From the NCBI GenBank assembly GCA_963972425.1, contig CAXAUF010000002.1, positions 84,504 to 148,503 of the forward strand: a stretch of 64,000 bases of DNA. The letters are read 5' to 3'. Origin of the DNA: Algorimicrobium sp002414705 (GTDB lineage: Bacteria; Bacteroidota; Bacteroidia; Flavobacteriales; Flavobacteriaceae). The position numbers and the translations under genes were made by a program. A model generated the notes under the pieces. That model saw nothing but the letters and a program-made list of their open reading frames with translations, did not search any database and had not been told where the DNA came from. Below, piece by piece: positions 16,167 to 25,600 of the stretch (position 1 is the stretch's first letter; each line of letters opens with the position of its first letter).

Positions 16167-19100
16167 TTAATCTTCTACAGGAGTAATACGCATAGTATCC
16201 TCTTGAAGTATATCAATGTCTAATGGTTCTGGTGTTTCTTCGGTTGTGGGAATATCATCACCACCATAAAAATGACTGAATAGATTCAAGAAATTAGAAA
16301 ACGTTTTTGTTTCTGTTTTAGCAAATTCTTTATCGTACGTAATTACAACATCAACTATGCTCTTATAACGTTCTATATCTGTGTAAATTTGTTCAAATAC
16401 AAAACGCTGTTGTTCCTCATCTAGCTTACTATAATATGTTAAGCTTTCTTGATATTTTTCAGCAACATCCATAAAAAGTTTTCGTGCTTTTTCTTGGGAA
16501 CCAATTTCATAATAAGCACTAATGTATGGTTCTAATAACGTGTAGTAACCAAAATAGTCTACTGGCATATTATCCATAGCAATGTCTGCTATTTCTTCAG
16601 CTTTTTCAGGTTGTTCCTCGTTGATTAATTGCTCAATTAAACGTGCTAAATTACCACGATAGGTTATGGCATTTTTACGGGTTTCTACATCGTGATAAAT
16701 ATCTGAATTTCCGCTATTTCCCCAATCCCAGTTTTTAACTTTATCATACATAAAGTCGCTATCCACACGACCCATATCAAAAGGGTTTGCTCTGTTTACT
16801 GGTGTTTTAATTGGGACTAATTTGTAAGCCATACCATCTAATTGCAGGTAATCTTTCATCCAAATATAATCGTCGTTGCCAAAAGCACCACCTGTGAAAT
16901 AAATTGGACGTTTCCAATCGTTTGTAGCGACTATGTCTAACATTAATAAACGATTTTTATAAATGGCGCCATCGGTAATTTTAATGTCTAAAAAGTCAAC
17001 CATTTTATCGGCGTCTTTTGGATCAACAATGCCATATTTTAAAGCGTTTTCCTTGTTTACAGGCACGCGAATATTTTCAACCGGAAAATAGTTTGAGTTT
17101 TGTAATTGTGAAGGATAGTAACTTGGATCTTCGCCTTGCATCTGTAAAATATACTTAAACTTCGTTTTTGGATTATCACTCGTTACAAAATCCATGAAGT
17201 CTTTAATGTATAGGGTATCCGTATTTAAAAGTGGCTGTGGTTTTCCTTGCGCATCCTGATAATAGGTTTTCTTCATAATATAATCACGTGTTCCAAAACG
17301 GTATTGTTCATGAGTTAAAGAAGAAGGAACAGGGTCACTTTCGTAAGCTTTGCGTTTCATTTGGTCTATATACCAATCGGTCTGGAATAAACTAGTGTTA
17401 ACTACACGAACATCGGTTCTGTAACCTTCAATTTCTTGTGCATACCATAATGCAAACGTGTCATTATCTCCAATTGAGAATAAGATGCCGTTTTCCGCAC
17501 AGGAATCTAGATACATTTTAGCCATAGCACGAGCTGTATATTTATCAGAACGGTCATGATCGTCCCAATTATTAGCAGCTAAAATTCCTGGTACTAAAAT
17601 GAGGCATAAAACGGTTATTGCTGGTGCTAATATTTTCGACTTAACTTTGGTTTGTAACATCTCAAATAACGCATACACACCAAAACCTATCCAGATAGCA
17701 AACACATAAAAAGAGCCAACTACGGAATAGTCGCGTTCACGCGGTTCAAATGGCCTTACGTTGGTATAAACTTGAATGGCTAAGCCTGTAAATAGGAAGA
17801 ATACCAACATGACCCAGAATAATTTTTTGTCTTTATTATATAAAAAGAACAAGCCTATTAATCCGAGTATAAATGGTAGGAAGAAATAGGTGTTTCGCGC
17901 CTTGTTTTCAGAAACATCACTTGGCAAATCGGATTGCGGTAAGCCTAAATGCCATTCATCAATAAAACCAATACCACTTAGCCAGTTTCCATTAAAATCA
18001 TCTAGTTTTCCTTGAACATCATTTTGTCTTCCAACAAAGTTCCACATAAAATAACGCCAATACATATAGCCTAATTGATATTCTAGCATGTAGGCAACAT
18101 TGTGTCCTAATGATGGTTTTTCAACATCAATAATCTGACTATTTTGTTTCAAGAATTTATGATAATCTTCATAATCCACCATGCCGTTGGCAACTTCATT
18201 TTTAAAGTTGTTAATAGCAGCACGTAGCTCGTTTTCCATTTGATATTCTGGTTTCAGTTTGAAATCTAAATACCCAGTAAAAATCATATAATTTTCAGCA
18301 TTTTCGCCACTCCACATGCGTGGTAATATGGAAGCATGATCAGCGTTGTAGTTTTGTCGCGCTTTTTCCCAATCGTTTATAATGACGTATTTACCCGTTT
18401 TTAAGTCTTTTTCGTAGTTTGGTTTATCATCTACATAAGGCTCATTCGCATCTAAACCCGAATACTGATCTGTAAATTGTGGCCCATAAAACAAATGTGT
18501 TTCTGGGTATTGTTCTAAATTATAGTAGGCTAAAAGCTCTCGAGCATCACTTGGATCGTTTTCATTAATAACAACATCGGCATTGGCACGAATAGGAAGC
18601 ATAAGCCAAGATGAAAAGCCAATAATAATAAAGGTTACACAAAGAAGCCCGGTGTTGAGGTGTTTGTAATTTTTATCTCGTGTGTATTTAAGTCCGAAAT
18701 AAATTAAAGCTACTAAAACAATACCAGCAAAAATAGTTCCTGAATTGAAAGGTAGTCCAAATGAATTTACGAAGAATATTTCCGTAGCGCTAAAAATACG
18801 TAGAATATTAGGTGCTAAAAGCTTAAATATAAAAAGTAAAATAGCAACTGAAACTACATTAGCAATAATGAAGTTTTTTATAGTAATGGTTTTGTAATTT
18901 TTAAAATAATAAATTAATCCAATAGCAGGAATGGTTAGTAATCCCATAAAGTGCACACCAAAGGACAGGCCTATAATAAATGCAATTAGAATGAGCCAAC
19001 GGTTTCCTCTAGGGTTGTCCATATCGCGTTCCCAACGTAAACCTAACCAGAACAAAACGGACATAATTAAGGTTGCCATGGCATAAACTTCCGTTTCAAC

Positions 19101-19526
19101 GGCATTAAACCAAAACGAATCGGTGAATGTAAACGCTAAACTTCCTACCAAAGCACTCCCTAAAATGGCGATTTTTTGATTATTATTTAATGTTTCAGGT
19201 TCGCCAATTAACTTTATTAATAAAAGTGTAATGGTAAAAAACATGAATAAAATAGTAAAAGCACTAGCTACAGCACTCATCATATTTAACATAAAACCCA
19301 CTTGCGATGGCTCCATAGCAAACATAGAAAAGAAGGCACCAAACATTTGAAACAATGGTGCTCCAGGTGGATGTCCAACTTGTAATTTTGCTGAAGTTAA
19401 GATATATTCACCTGCATCCCAAAAACTTACAGTAGGTTCAACTGTGAGTCCAAAAGTAATGAATGCGACTAAAAAAGCGAACCATCCTAATATAGTATTC
19501 CACTTTTTAAAGTTAATATGTGTCAT
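16167..19526 (-). CDS. DUF2723 multi-spanning membrane protein, probable glycosyltransferase
   Basis: A 1119-residue integral membrane protein. I chose the ATG at 19526 (MTHINFKKWNTILGW) because the membrane segment starts right after it; the frame to 19580 only adds an atypical stretch. About 12 hydrophobic helices fill residues 10-640, with the DUF2723 hallmarks 'TVEPTVSFWDAGEYIL' and 'VGHPPGAPLFQM'. This family is related to protein O-mannosyltransferases (GT-C fold; the animal relative is TMEM260), with the Asp-Glu pair in the first periplasmic loop as the likely catalytic site. A soluble C-terminal part (about 700-1119) includes helical repeat-like sequence. In Bacteroidota such proteins are candidates for protein O-glycosylation. 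That role is inference. Confidence 0.85.
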   Translation of the reverse strand: MTHINFKKWNTILGWFAFLVAFITFGLTVEPTVSFWDAGEYILTSAKLQVGHPPGAPLFQMFGAFFSMFAMEPSQVGFMLNMMSAVASAFTILFMFFTITLLLIKLIGEPETLNNNQKIAILGSALVGSLAFTFTDSFWFNAVETEVYAMATLIMSVLFWLGLRWERDMDNPRGNRWLILIAFIIGLSFGVHFMGLLTIPAIGLIYYFKNYKTITIKNFIIANVVSVAILLFIFKLLAPNILRIFSATEIFFVNSFGLPFNSGTIFAGIVLVALIYFGLKYTRDKNYKHLNTGLLCVTFIIIGFSSWLMLPIRANADVVINENDPSDARELLAYYNLEQYPETHLFYGPQFTDQYSGLDANEPYVDDKPNYEKDLKTGKYVIINDWEKARQNYNADHASILPRMWSGENAENYMIFTGYLDFKLKPEYQMENELRAAINNFKNEVANGMVDYEDYHKFLKQNSQIIDVEKPSLGHNVAYMLEYQLGYMYWRYFMWNFVGRQNDVQGKLDDFNGNWLSGIGFIDEWHLGLPQSDLPSDVSENKARNTYFFLPFILGLIGLFFLYNKDKKLFWVMLVFFLFTGLAIQVYTNVRPFEPRERDYSVVGSFYVFAIWIGFGVYALFEMLQTKVKSKILAPAITVLCLILVPGILAANNWDDHDRSDKYTARAMAKMYLDSCAENGILFSIGDNDTFALWYAQEIEGYRTDVRVVNTSLFQTDWYIDQMKRKAYESDPVPSSLTHEQYRFGTRDYIMKKTYYQDAQGKPQPLLNTDTLYIKDFMDFVTSDNPKTKFKYILQMQGEDPSYYPSQLQNSNYFPVENIRVPVNKENALKYGIVDPKDADKMVDFLDIKITDGAIYKNRLLMLDIVATNDWKRPIYFTGGAFGNDDYIWMKDYLQLDGMAYKLVPIKTPVNRANPFDMGRVDSDFMYDKVKNWDWGNSGNSDIYHDVETRKNAITYRGNLARLIEQLINEEQPEKAEEIADIAMDNMPVDYFGYYTLLEPYISAYYEIGSQEKARKLFMDVAEKYQESLTYYSKLDEEQQRFVFEQIYTDIERYKSIVDVVITYDKEFAKTETKTFSNFLNLFSHFYGGDDIPTTEETPEPLDIDILQEDTMRITPVED

Positions 19527-19630
19527 GTAATTGCAAATTTTAGATAAGGCGAATTTAACAATAAATATCAAATCCCACATGCTTTTAAGGAAACGTTAAG
19601 TATTTAGATTTTATTTTATTCAAAAAATGC

Positions 19631-19660
19631 TTGCGCAAATAAATAATTGTATTAAATTTG
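19631..19660 (+). promoter_or_regulatory. Promoter of tRNA-Gln
   Basis: TTG at 19631-19633, a 19-base spacer, then TAAATTTG at 19653-19660. This is an exact match to the Bacteroidota consensus TTG-N19-TAnnTTTG, ending 17 bases before the mature tRNA. Confidence 0.8.
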
Positions 19661-19677
19661 CATCCTCAATACGAGAT

Positions 19678-19750
19678 TGGCCTATGGTGTAACTGGTAAC
19701 ACGTTGGTTTTTGGTACCAAAGAGTCTAGGTTCGAGACCTAGTGGGCCAA
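19678..19750 (+). tRNA. tRNA-Gln (anticodon TTG)
   Basis: A 73-base cloverleaf. The 7-bp acceptor stem is TGGCCTA with TGGGCCA (one G-T pair), then a D-stem GTGT/ACAC with loop AACTGGTA, an anticodon stem TTGGT/ACCAA around loop TTTTGGT (anticodon TTG), a five-base variable loop AGAGT, and a T-stem CTAGG/CCTAG with loop TTCGAGA. The discriminator base is A and CCA is not encoded. It has a consensus promoter upstream and a terminator hairpin 13 bases downstream, so it is a single-gene transcript. Confidence 0.97.
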
Positions 19751-19762
19751 CTAGTTAAAGAG

Positions 19763-19794
19763 AATCCTAATCATTTTTATGGTTAGGATTTTTT
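19763..19794 (+). terminator. Intrinsic terminator of tRNA-Gln
   Basis: AATCCTAATCAT (19763-19774) pairs with ATGGTTAGGATT (19779-19790) over 12 bases with one G-T pair and a TTTT loop, followed by TTTT. Confidence 0.8.
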
Positions 19795-19870
19795 GATTTT
19801 AGGAGGTTTTGGTTTAAAAATATATTTAATTTGGATTATATTCTTCTTAAAAGATGTTTCGAGTTATAAA
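19795..19870. other. Short intergenic stretch with nothing recognised
   Basis: Between the tRNA terminator and the universal stress protein terminator I see only AT-rich sequence and no reading frame of note. The whole gene-free interval between the DUF2723 and stress protein genes (19527-19934) is otherwise explained by the tRNA promoter, the tRNA and two terminators. Confidence 0.5.
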
Positions 19871-19914
19871 TACAAGAAAAGCCTTCAAATTGTTATTCGA
19901 AGGCTTTTCTTGTA
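19871..19914 (-). terminator. Intrinsic terminator of the universal stress protein gene
   Basis: A perfect 16-bp stem (TACAAGAAAAGCCTTC at 19871-19886 with its complement at 19899-19914) around a 12-base loop. It lies 20 bases downstream of the minus-strand stop at 19935. The A-rich left arm gives T-rich RNA on the minus strand. Confidence 0.75.
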
Positions 19915-19934
19915 AAACAAAATTATTTTTATAG

Positions 19935-20759
19935 TTATATTTTAAAAGTAACTACTGGTCTTTTAGCGTGATTGACTAAATCTTCACTTATACTACCATT
20001 AAAGAAATGTGCAATCCCTTGTCTGCCATGTGTACTAATACCAATTAAATCAGCACCAATGGTATGCGAAAAGTTTAATATTCCTTTTTCAACACTATCA
20101 TCATTATATATAGAAATGGTGTAATTTTCAAAATCATTACCAGCTATAAACTCTAAAATCCGACCTTTTGCAATAGCTGTTGTTACAAAATTATTAGCCG
20201 TATTAACAAACAGTAAATGAATTTTAGCATTCAGTGCCATTGCTAATTTTATGGCTTGTCTATATGTTTCTTTATTGTCATTTTTAAAATCTGATGCAAA
20301 AACAAAATCGTTTATTTCAAAATTGGTGTGATCGTTTTTGATAACCAGAACTGGCGCTTCAGCTGTTCTAACAACTTTTTCGGTATTGGATCCAATAAAC
20401 ATTTCTTTAAATCCGTTGGCACCATGTGATCCCATGACAATCAAATCAATATCGTGTTCTTTACAGGTGTTAGAAATACCAGTAAAGGTTTGATTAAAAT
20501 CTACCGTTTCATGAACCGTTATACCTTGTAAATAATCTTGAGCCATAGTGTTTTCGAACTTTTGATGCGCTAGTTTCATGAAAAACATAGCTTCTGGTAA
20601 CTCACTATACTGGCTTAAAGCATCCACTTGGTCTAATGGCAGCTCTAACATGTGAAGCAAGTAAATTTCGCTACCGTGTTTTTTTGCTAATTGTGCAGCG
20701 ACTTTTAGTGCCTGTTCTGCTTCTTTTGAAAAATCGGTTGGAACAAGAATTTTTTTCAT
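19935..20759 (-). CDS. Tandem universal stress protein
   Basis: A 274-residue cytoplasmic protein with two Usp domains (about 1-145 and 150-274). The start at 20759 is set by the standard opening 'MKKILVPTDFSKEAEQAL'; the longer frame to 20837 adds non-homologous sequence. Both halves keep the nucleotide-binding pattern G-x2-G-x9-G-S: 'GSHGANGFKEMFIGS' in the first and 'THGRQGIAHFFNGS' in the second. It therefore probably binds ATP. Such tandem proteins respond to starvation or oxygen limitation in many bacteria; no specific client can be read here. It is divergent from the rimP operon. Confidence 0.93.
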   Translation of the reverse strand: MKKILVPTDFSKEAEQALKVAAQLAKKHGSEIYLLHMLELPLDQVDALSQYSELPEAMFFMKLAHQKFENTMAQDYLQGITVHETVDFNQTFTGISNTCKEHDIDLIVMGSHGANGFKEMFIGSNTEKVVRTAEAPVLVIKNDHTNFEINDFVFASDFKNDNKETYRQAIKLAMALNAKIHLLFVNTANNFVTTAIAKGRILEFIAGNDFENYTISIYNDDSVEKGILNFSHTIGADLIGISTHGRQGIAHFFNGSISEDLVNHAKRPVVTFKI

Positions 20760-20848
20760 GTAATGGTTTTTTATCATATTGTTTTCAATCACTAAATTAA
20801 AGAAAAAAATTGATATTTCATTCATTATGGAATTCAATTAAATTGTTG

Positions 20849-20856
20849 TATATTTG
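20849..20856 (+). promoter_or_regulatory. Candidate -7 promoter element of rimP-nusA-infB
   Basis: TATATTTG followed by C fits TAnnTTTG. The triplet 19 bases upstream is ATG (20827-20829), which matches two of the three bases of the -33 TTG. Transcription would start near 20863, about 67 bases before rimP. Confidence 0.55.
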
Positions 20857-20881
20857 CAGCGTAGTAAGAAAAAGAATAAAT

Positions 20882-20907
20882 GAGGGGACCTAAAGTCCCC
20901 TCTTTTT
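20882..20907 (+). terminator. Terminator-like hairpin in the rimP leader
   Basis: GAGGGGAC (20882-20889) pairs perfectly with GTCCCCTC (20895-20902) around the loop CTAAA, followed by TTTTT. This is a GC-rich intrinsic terminator form in otherwise AT-rich DNA. It lies between the promoter element and the rimP start. The nearest upstream plus-strand gene, tRNA-Gln, already has its own terminator, so this hairpin may act as an attenuator or end a short RNA of about 45 bases. Confidence 0.65.
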
Positions 20908-20929
20908 ATACAAATTTTTTGTACCGAAT

Positions 20930-21391
20930 ATGTTAAGACAAACTGTAGAAAGCCTATTGAAAGATGCCCTTGAGGAGAGAGAGGATTTATTTCTAATCGA
21001 TTTCACCATGGGAGCAGACAATGCTATTTTGGTCATTATAGATGGCGATCATGGCGTTACTGTAGCTGATTGTGTATTTATAAGTCGTGCCATTGAGCAT
21101 AATATTGATAGAGACGAACATGATTTTTCTTTAGAAGTGGCTTCTGGAGGTGCAACAGCACCTTTAGTTCATGCCAGACAGTATAAGAAAAATATTGGTA
21201 GAGATATTGAATTACGAACAAAAGAAGAGGAAGTAATCGGTATGCTTACAGATGCTACCGATACACATATTACCTTAGAGTGGAAGGCAAGAGAGCCAAA
21301 ACCAGTAGGTAAAGGAAAAGTGACAGTACAAAAAAAGGCAGAAATAGCCTATCAAGATATTGTAGAAGCAAAAGTTATGATAAAATTTTAA
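20930..21391 (+). CDS. rimP: Ribosome maturation factor RimP
   Basis: A 153-residue protein needed for late assembly of the 30S ribosomal subunit. Family traits are 'GADNAILVIIDGDHGVTVADCVFISRAIEHNIDRD' type sequence around residues 28-65, then 'FSLEVASGGATAPL' (family form LEVSSPG...PL), and a C-terminal Sm-like domain (about 90-153). It is the first gene of rimP-nusA-infB, the same order as in E. coli. A terminator-like hairpin 23 bases upstream may control the whole operon. Confidence 0.95.
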   Translation: MLRQTVESLLKDALEEREDLFLIDFTMGADNAILVIIDGDHGVTVADCVFISRAIEHNIDRDEHDFSLEVASGGATAPLVHARQYKKNIGRDIELRTKEEEVIGMLTDATDTHITLEWKAREPKPVGKGKVTVQKKAEIAYQDIVEAKVMIKF

Positions 21392-21404
21392 TTCAAAGAG
21401 AGAT

Positions 21405-22637
21405 ATGGAGAATCTTGCGTTAATTGACTCGTTTTCAGAGTTTAAAGACGATAAATTAATCGATCGTGTAACGTTAATGGCGATTTTAGAAGACGTTTTT
21501 AGAAACGCCCTTAAAAAGAAATTTGGTGATGATGATAATTTTGATATTATTATTAACCCAGATAAAGGCGATTTAGAAATATGGAGAAATCGTATTGTTG
21601 TTGCAGATGGTGAAGTAGAAGAGCCTAATCAAGAAATTTCATTATCAGAAGCTCGTAAAATTGAGCCGGATTTTGAAGTTGGTGAAGATGTGTCTGAAGA
21701 AGTGAAATTAATTGATTTAGGACGTCGTTCTATTTTGGCATTAAGACAAAACTTAATTTCAAAAATTCACGAACATGATAATACGAATATCTATAAACAA
21801 TTTAAAGATTTAGTAGGTGAAATTTATACGGCAGAGGTTCATCATATTCGTCATAGAGCAGTTATTTTGCTAGATGATGAAGGAAATGAAATTATTCTTC
21901 CAAAAGAAAAACAAATACCTTCAGATTTCTTCAGAAAAGGAGATAATGTTCGTGGAATTATTGAAAGCGTTGAGCTTAAAGGTAATAAGCCAGCTATTAT
22001 TATGTCCAGAACAGCTCCTGTGTTTTTAGAGAAGTTGTTTGAGCAAGAAATACCTGAAGTTTTTGATGGTTTAATCACTATTAAAAATGTGGTGCGTATT
22101 CCAGGAGAAAAAGCAAAAGTTGCTGTGGATTCTTATGATGACAGAATAGATCCAGTTGGTGCTTGTGTTGGTATGAAAGGATCAAGAATTCACGGTATTG
22201 TTCGCGAGTTAGGAAACGAAAATATTGACGTTATTAATTACACCAGTAACTTACCGCTCTATATTACCAGAGCATTAAGTCCAGCGCGTGTAACATCCAT
22301 TAAAATTGATGAAGAAAACAAACGTGCCGAAGCTATATTGAAACCAGAAGAGGTTAGTAAAGCAATTGGTCGTGGTGGTCACAATATTCGTTTAGCAGGT
22401 CAATTAACAGGTTATGAGATTGATGTGTTTAGAGAAGGTGCAGAAGAAGATGTTGAATTATCTGAATTCCGTGATGAAATTGAACCTTGGATTATTAAAG
22501 AATTTAGTAAAGTTGGTTTAGATACTGCTAAGAGCATATTAGAACAAGATGTTCAAGATTTAGTGAAGCGTACCGATTTAGAAGAAGAAACAATTATAGA
22601 AATAATTAGAATTCTTAAAGAAGAGTTCGAAGATTAA
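21405..22637 (+). CDS. nusA: Transcription termination/antitermination factor NusA
   Basis: A 410-residue NusA that binds RNA polymerase and nascent RNA and affects pausing, termination and antitermination. The N-terminal polymerase-binding domain (about 1-125) is followed by an S1 domain (about 130-200) and two KH domains with 'GACVGMKGSRI' and 'SKAIGRGGHNIRLA'. A short acidic C-terminal helix region replaces the long acidic-repeat tail of E. coli NusA, which is normal for this phylum. It lies 13 bases after rimP and 29 bases before infB. Confidence 0.97.
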   Translation: MENLALIDSFSEFKDDKLIDRVTLMAILEDVFRNALKKKFGDDDNFDIIINPDKGDLEIWRNRIVVADGEVEEPNQEISLSEARKIEPDFEVGEDVSEEVKLIDLGRRSILALRQNLISKIHEHDNTNIYKQFKDLVGEIYTAEVHHIRHRAVILLDDEGNEIILPKEKQIPSDFFRKGDNVRGIIESVELKGNKPAIIMSRTAPVFLEKLFEQEIPEVFDGLITIKNVVRIPGEKAKVAVDSYDDRIDPVGACVGMKGSRIHGIVRELGNENIDVINYTSNLPLYITRALSPARVTSIKIDEENKRAEAILKPEEVSKAIGRGGHNIRLAGQLTGYEIDVFREGAEEDVELSEFRDEIEPWIIKEFSKVGLDTAKSILEQDVQDLVKRTDLEEETIIEIIRILKEEFED

Positions 22638-22666
22638 CAAATATTAGGTTATATTAAAGGCGATTT

Positions 22667-25528
22667 ATGGCTGAAACAATTAGATTAAATAAAGTATTAC
22701 GTGAGCTAAACATTTCTTTAGATCGTGCTGTAGAATTTCTGGATTCGAAAGGCATTGATATTGAGAAGCGTCCAACAACAAAGATTTCTCAAGAAACTTT
22801 TGATGTGCTTGCTGGTGAATTTCAAACAGATGCTAATAAAAAAATGGCATCTCAAGAGGTTAGTGAAGCAAAACAAAAGGAAAAAGAGGCGTTAAGAGTT
22901 CAGCGTGAGCAAGAAATTGAGGTTAAAGAAAAGGAAAAAGCAGAACGCGAAGCAATAGCTAAAGCTAAAGAAGCTGAAGTTGTTAAAGCAAAATCTACTC
23001 TTTCTGGTCCAAAGCAAGTTGGTAAAATCGATTTAGATGCCAATAAGAAAAAAGCCGAAAAACCAAAAGAGGAAGCTCCTGTTGCTAAAACAAAAGTTGC
23101 CCCAGAAGCGACTCCTAAATCTGAAGAGAAACCTAAAGATGTAGAAGTAAAACAGCCAGAGGTTAAAGCAAAAAAAGAAGACACGCCATCTTCTAAACCT
23201 GCAGAAAAACCAAAATCTGAGGCTCCTAAAACTGAAACTCCAAAAGTAGAAGCTCCTAAAAAAGACACGCCAAAAACAGATCAGCCAAAAGCAGAAGAAT
23301 CTAAGTCAGAAGCGCCAAAATCTGAAGGCGATAATGCTGCCAAAACACCTGTTGATGAGCGACTAAAGACACAATATCAAAAACTTACGGGACCTAAAAT
23401 TGCTGGTGAAAAAATAGACTTATCACAATTTAAAAAGCCGAAGAAAAAGACTGACAATAAAGCGGCCGATCCTAAAAAGAAACGTCGTCGTATAAGTAAA
23501 GCTGGTGCTCCTGGAGCAACTGGTTCAACAGGTTCAGCACCTGCAAGAGGAGGTAATGACCGATTTAAAGGTAAGCCAGCAGCTGCAGGAAAAGGACGTC
23601 GTAATGTTGTAAAAGAAGAGCCAAGCGAGGAAGACGTGCAGAAACAAGTACGTGAAACGCTTGAGAAACTTCAAGGTAAATCAAGTAAAGGAAAAGGTGC
23701 TAAATATCGTCGTGATAAGCGAGATCAACACCGTGAACAAACGGAAAAAGATTTACAAGCAGAAGCAGCAGATAGCAAAATATTAAAAGTAACAGAATTT
23801 GTTACAGCTAGCGAAGTTGCAACCATGATGGATGTGTCTGTAACACAAATTATATCGGCTTGTATGTCGTTAGGTATGATGGTTACCATGAACCAGCGTT
23901 TAGATGCTGAAACGTTATCTATTGTAGCAGATGAGTTTGGTTATGAAGTAGAATTTGTAACAGCTGGAATTGAAGATTCAATTGAAATTGTAGAAGACAA
24001 ACCAGAAGATTTATTAGAACGCGCACCTATAGTTACGGTTATGGGTCACGTAGATCATGGTAAAACATCATTATTAGATAATATTCGTCAGGAAAATGTA
24101 ATAGCTGGTGAATCAGGTGGAATTACACAACATATTGGTGCCTATGGTGTTCAATTAGAAGGTGGTCAGAAAATAGCATTTTTAGATACACCAGGTCACG
24201 AAGCCTTTACAGCTATGCGTGCTCGTGGAGCACAAGTAACAGATATTGCTATTATTGTAATTGCTGCGGATGATGCTATCATGCCGCAAACCAAAGAGGC
24301 TATTGCGCATGCTCAAGCAGCTAATGTGCCAATTGTTTTCGCAATCAACAAAATTGATAAACCAGGGGCAAATCCTGAAAAAGTAAAGGAAGGTTTGGCG
24401 CAAATGAACTTGTTAGTTGAAGATTGGGGTGGTAAAATTCAGTCCCATGATATTTCAGCTAAAACAGGACTTGGTGTTAAAGAGTTATTAGAAAAAGTAT
24501 TGCTTGAAGCTGAATTATTAGAGCTGAAAGCAAACCCAAATAAACGTGCCACTGGAACCGTTGTAGAGGCATTTCTTGACAAAGGGCGTGGTTATGTGTC
24601 AACTATTTTAGTTCAAGCAGGAACTTTAAGAATAGGGGACTATGTATTAGCTGGTAAAAACAGTGGTAAAGTTAAGGCGATGCAAGATGAGCGTGGACAT
24701 GAAGTAAAAGAAGCAGGTCCATCAACACCAGTATCTATATTAGGTTTAGATGGAGCACCACAAGCAGGTGATAAATTTAATGTCTTTGAAGACGAGCGTG
24801 AAGCAAAACAAATTGCAACCAAGCGTACACAATTACAACGTGAACAATCTGTTAGAACGCAGCGTCATATTACCTTGGATGAAATTGGTCGTCGAATTGC
24901 TTTAGGTGATTTCCAAGAATTAAACATTATCCTTAAAGGTGATGTGGATGGTTCAGTAGAAGCCTTAACGGATTCATTCCAGAAACTATCAACAGAAGAA
25001 ATACAAGTTAATATAATCCATAAAGGTGTTGGACCAATTACAGAAAGTGATGTTTTATTAGCTTCAGCATCTGATGCGGTTATTATAGGATTTAATGTTC
25101 GTCCAATGGGTAATGCTAGAAGCATTGCTGATAAGGAAGAAATTGATATCCGTATGTACTCTATTATTTATGATGCCATAAATGATCTTAAAGATGCTAT
25201 GGAAGGTATGTTGTCTCCAGAGCTTAAAGAAGAGGTTACAGGTACTGCTGAAATTAGAGAAATATTTAAAGTATCTAAAATTGGAAGTATTGCTGGTTGT
25301 ATGGTGTTAACCGGTAAAATATTTAGAAATTCAGGTATCCGTTTAATTCGTGATGGTGTTGTTGTCTACACAGGTGAATTAGCGTCATTAAAACGTTTTA
25401 AAGATGATGCTAAAGAAGTTGCAAAAGGATATGATTGTGGTATGCAAATTAAAAACTATAATGATCTAAAAGAAAACGACATTATTGAAGCTTACCATGA
25501 AGTAGAAGTTAAAAAGAAATTGAAATAA
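22667..25528 (+). CDS. infB: Translation initiation factor IF-2
   Basis: A 953-residue GTPase that brings initiator tRNA to the 30S subunit. The N-terminal ~60 residues form an IF2-N domain. Residues ~60-340 are low-complexity sequence rich in Lys, Glu, Pro and Ala, with a repeated 'PKxExPK' unit. A second IF2-N-type domain is near 370-430, and the GTPase domain begins near 460 with 'GHVDHGKTS', 'DTPGHEAF' and 'NKIDKPG'. Domains II, III and the C-terminal tRNA-binding domain follow to 'KGYDCGMQIKNYND'. It is the last gene of the rimP operon and ends at a strong bidirectional terminator. Confidence 0.98.
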   Translation: MAETIRLNKVLRELNISLDRAVEFLDSKGIDIEKRPTTKISQETFDVLAGEFQTDANKKMASQEVSEAKQKEKEALRVQREQEIEVKEKEKAEREAIAKAKEAEVVKAKSTLSGPKQVGKIDLDANKKKAEKPKEEAPVAKTKVAPEATPKSEEKPKDVEVKQPEVKAKKEDTPSSKPAEKPKSEAPKTETPKVEAPKKDTPKTDQPKAEESKSEAPKSEGDNAAKTPVDERLKTQYQKLTGPKIAGEKIDLSQFKKPKKKTDNKAADPKKKRRRISKAGAPGATGSTGSAPARGGNDRFKGKPAAAGKGRRNVVKEEPSEEDVQKQVRETLEKLQGKSSKGKGAKYRRDKRDQHREQTEKDLQAEAADSKILKVTEFVTASEVATMMDVSVTQIISACMSLGMMVTMNQRLDAETLSIVADEFGYEVEFVTAGIEDSIEIVEDKPEDLLERAPIVTVMGHVDHGKTSLLDNIRQENVIAGESGGITQHIGAYGVQLEGGQKIAFLDTPGHEAFTAMRARGAQVTDIAIIVIAADDAIMPQTKEAIAHAQAANVPIVFAINKIDKPGANPEKVKEGLAQMNLLVEDWGGKIQSHDISAKTGLGVKELLEKVLLEAELLELKANPNKRATGTVVEAFLDKGRGYVSTILVQAGTLRIGDYVLAGKNSGKVKAMQDERGHEVKEAGPSTPVSILGLDGAPQAGDKFNVFEDEREAKQIATKRTQLQREQSVRTQRHITLDEIGRRIALGDFQELNIILKGDVDGSVEALTDSFQKLSTEEIQVNIIHKGVGPITESDVLLASASDAVIIGFNVRPMGNARSIADKEEIDIRMYSIIYDAINDLKDAMEGMLSPELKEEVTGTAEIREIFKVSKIGSIAGCMVLTGKIFRNSGIRLIRDGVVVYTGELASLKRFKDDAKEVAKGYDCGMQIKNYNDLKENDIIEAYHEVEVKKKLK

Positions 25529-25544
25529 ATTTTCAATATATCTC

Positions 25545-25578
25545 AAAAAAAAAGAGTGCCAATTGGCACTCTTTTTTT
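25545..25578. terminator. Bidirectional intrinsic terminator
   Basis: GAGTGCC (25554-25560) and GGCACTC (25565-25571) pair around AATT, with an A-run before and a T-run after. It works for infB on the plus strand and for the convergent SPOR gene on the minus strand. Confidence 0.88.
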
Positions 25579-25600
25579 GTTTTAATTTCAAACTCTCTTT

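Noticed and set aside
22900..23268. 122-codon minus-strand frame, Ser/Phe/Ala-rich
   Set aside because: It lies opposite the Lys/Glu/Pro/Ala-rich part of infB, and its composition is what that low-complexity sequence gives in antisense.
23040..23330. Repeated Lys-Pro-Glu-type units that might suggest a repeat array or CRISPR
   Set aside because: The units are degenerate coding repeats in the IF-2 linker with no regular spacer and repeat structure; no CRISPR array is seen anywhere in the window.
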